A stretch of DNA of 7,765 bases, from positions 1-7,765 of the forward strand of contig CAYYZW010000349.1 of NCBI GenBank assembly GCA_964476375.1, written 5' to 3'. The first letter of the stretch is position 1; every line of letters starts with the position of its first letter. This document shows positions 6,498 to 7,765 of this stretch, piece after piece. This DNA comes from SAT2750 sp964476375. GTDB taxonomy: Bacteria > Planctomycetota > Planctomycetia > Pirellulales > Pirellulaceae. The translations under genes and the position numbers were made by a program. A model generated the notes under the pieces. It did not search any database. It was not told the origin of the DNA and worked only from the letters and a program-made list of their open reading frames with translations.

Positions 6498-7496
6498 ATG
6501 GGAATGAATAATGCCTGGCGGCCAGTCGTGGCTTTCGTGCTGCTGGTGATGGCTGGATCCGTTTCAGCCGGGGAACGCATCTTTGTGCCGGGAGCGGCGC
6601 TGGAGGTTGTCAGTGACCACGGGGCCGGGGAAGGGCCGGCGTGGCATCCCGAGCTGGGATTGCTGTCGAGCGGGGGGTCTGTTTATCGTCACTCCCGTGA
6701 AGGCGAGACCACCGTCTTCCTGAAGGATGCCGGCACCAATGGTCTTCTCTTTGACAGGCAGGGCCGGCTGCTGGCGTGCCAGCCAAGCCAGCGGCGGGTC
6801 ATCCGCCGTGAAGCAGATGGTTCGATCACCGAGTTGACGAGCAGCTACGGGGGAGTTCCCTACAACCAGCCCAATGACCTGACGGTGGATTCAGAGAACA
6901 GGATCTACTTTACCGATCCCCAGTACGGGGGCCGGGAGAGCATGAAGATGCTGGATTCGGATGGGGCCAGGATCGAGGGAGTCTACCGAATTGACCTGGA
7001 TGGCTCGGTAACTCGTATCCTCACGCACCAGGTCGACCGCCCCAACGGGGTGCTGGTCTCACCGGATGATCGTTACCTCTTCGTGGCGGATAACAACAAC
7101 AATACGCAGGGTGGCGCCCGTCACTTGTACCGTTTTCGGCTACTGGCCGATGGCAGCGTGGACCTGGCCAGCCAGAAAAGGCTTTTTGACTGGCGAAGTG
7201 GGCGTGGTCCGGACGGGCTTGTGCAGGATATCAAGGGGCGGCTTTACGTGGCGGGAGGTCGCAGCAAGGCGGCACCGCCCTATGAAAACGTCGACTTCCA
7301 AGGAGGCGTTTATGTCTTTTCCTCCCGCGGGAAACTGCTTGATTTTGTCGCTGTACCTACCGACGAGGTGACGAACTGTACATTTGGTGGTGATGACCTT
7401 CGAACGTTATTCATTACCGCCGGTGGGACGCTTTACCGTATCCGTACGCAAACGGCAGGATGGCTGCCATGGCCGCAACGGGAGCAGGGGAAATGA
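6498..7496 (+). CDS. Exported SMP-30/gluconolactonase-like lactonase
   Basis: This 332-residue six-bladed beta-propeller protein belongs to the SMP-30/gluconolactonase/LRE family, which hydrolyses sugar lactones such as glucono-1,5-lactone to the acid using a divalent metal. The predicted metal ligands are present: Glu45 in GAGEGPAWHP, Asn183 in DRPNGVLVSPDDRYLFVADN and Asp239 in GRGPDGLV. Asn126 in NQPNDLTVDSENRIYFTDP matches the usual substrate-side Asn. Residues 1-24 are a Sec signal peptide (VVAFVLLVMAGSVSA, cut after A24), so it acts in the periplasm, unlike cytosolic regucalcin. The ATG at 6498 follows GGAGG (6484-6488) by 9 bases; Met3 (6504) is a less well placed alternative. It begins 16 bases after the previous stop, and its TGA overlaps the next start as ATGA (7493-7496), so co-transcription is likely. 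The true substrate cannot be read from the sequence. Confidence 0.9.
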   Translation: MGMNNAWRPVVAFVLLVMAGSVSAGERIFVPGAALEVVSDHGAGEGPAWHPELGLLSSGGSVYRHSREGETTVFLKDAGTNGLLFDRQGRLLACQPSQRRVIRREADGSITELTSSYGGVPYNQPNDLTVDSENRIYFTDPQYGGRESMKMLDSDGARIEGVYRIDLDGSVTRILTHQVDRPNGVLVSPDDRYLFVADNNNNTQGGARHLYRFRLLADGSVDLASQKRLFDWRSGRGPDGLVQDIKGRLYVAGGRSKAAPPYENVDFQGGVYVFSSRGKLLDFVAVPTDEVTNCTFGGDDLRTLFITAGGTLYRIRTQTAGWLPWPQREQGK

Positions 7497-7765
7497 ACAC
7501 CGAGAGTCCATGGCCGCTTGTTCGTTTTTGGCACGTCCTGTTTCTGGGCCTGCTCCTGCTGCCGGCAGGCCTGGCCGCAGAACCCCGGGTGCGTTTTGAG
7601 ATTCGCCGGGTGGTCGAGCATCCGCAGCGGGGTTCGATGCCGATGAAGCTGCGAGACTCGGACCAGGTTCTGCAGGTTTCTCTTGATGCGGAGGTTACCA
7701 GCCGGGACGTGGAAAAAGTTGTGCAGGGAGCGGCCAGGGGGGGGGCCAGTGCAGTGGGTGTTTAC
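7493..7765 (+). CDS. Unrecognised exported protein, N-terminal part (3' partial)
   Basis: The frame opens at ATG 7493 inside the ATGA overlap with the lactonase stop and stays open for 91 codons to the right edge. A purine-rich GGGAGCAGGGGAA precedes it, and translational coupling to the lactonase is likely. The N-terminus is a clear Sec signal peptide: MNTESPWPLVRFWH, then VLFLGLLLLPAGLAA, cut before or at Glu31. The mature part begins with a strand-like RVRFEIRRVVEHP, followed by the basic, Met-rich GSMPMKLRDSD, then VLQVSLDAEVTSRDVEKVVQ. I do not recognise the family and assign no function. A run of nine G (7737-7745) falls in the frame near the edge; a one-base length error there would change only the last few residues seen here, but would affect everything beyond. 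Because the gene is cut by the window edge, its length is unknown. Confidence 0.8.
   Translation, partial: MNTESPWPLVRFWHVLFLGLLLLPAGLAAEPRVRFEIRRVVEHPQRGSMPMKLRDSDQVLQVSLDAEVTSRDVEKVVQGAARGGASAVGVY

Noticed and set aside
5393..6580. A 395-codon minus-strand open frame opposite the CsgG-like gene
   Set aside because: It covers both a real gene and the promoter region, has a low-complexity Arg/Pro/Gln-rich translation, and has no recognisable motif.

Overview
The window looks like chromosomal DNA of a planctomycete (phylum Planctomycetota), or less likely another member of the PVC group. Three protein types point there: two DUF1501 proteins, a very large beta-propeller/HEAT/CxxCH haem-binding protein of the Pirellula/Verrucomicrobium type, and exported SMP-30-type lactonases alongside CsgG-like proteins. 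Coding DNA is GC-rich with G/C-leaning third positions. I see no rRNA, tRNA, CRISPR array, insertion sequence, phage gene or attachment site.

Layout. (1) Positions 2-235, plus strand: the 3' end of a DUF1501 gene that begins outside the window. (2) 236-472: an intergenic stretch with a good promoter region (TATAAT with an upstream TG at 392-400, and an overlapping TTGGCA-17-TATAGA). (3) 473-1855, plus strand: a complete, Tat-exported DUF1501 protein. (4) 4965-1852, minus strand: a 1037-codon gene for a secreted beta-propeller/HEAT/c-type haem protein. It converges on gene 3 with a 4-base overlap (CTAA) and is interrupted at codon 84 by an in-frame TAG. (5) 5326-5060, minus strand: a possible 88-residue protein of unknown function. 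(6) 5483 to the right edge, plus strand: a tightly packed three-gene unit behind a near-consensus sigma-70-type promoter at 5402-5429. It holds a CsgG/FlgT-like exported protein, an exported SMP-30/gluconolactonase-like enzyme, and an unrecognised exported protein that starts in an ATGA overlap and runs off the window.

How the genes may work together. Every complete gene except the 88-residue one carries an export signal, so the window encodes mainly cell-envelope or periplasmic functions. The propeller/haem protein belongs to a family named for putative dehydrogenases, and the divergent unit encodes a lactonase. A periplasmic sugar-oxidation and lactone-hydrolysis role is therefore conceivable, but this is inference from family names and proximity only. 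DUF1501 proteins commonly accompany planctomycete haem-binding cytochrome proteins; here one sits tail to tail with such a gene.

The main oddity is the amber codon at 4714-4716. The reading frame continues perfectly on both sides and the family signature runs across it, so it is either a very recent nonsense mutation, a sequence error, or a readthrough site. I found no convincing undescribed multi-gene system. The remaining observations are modest.
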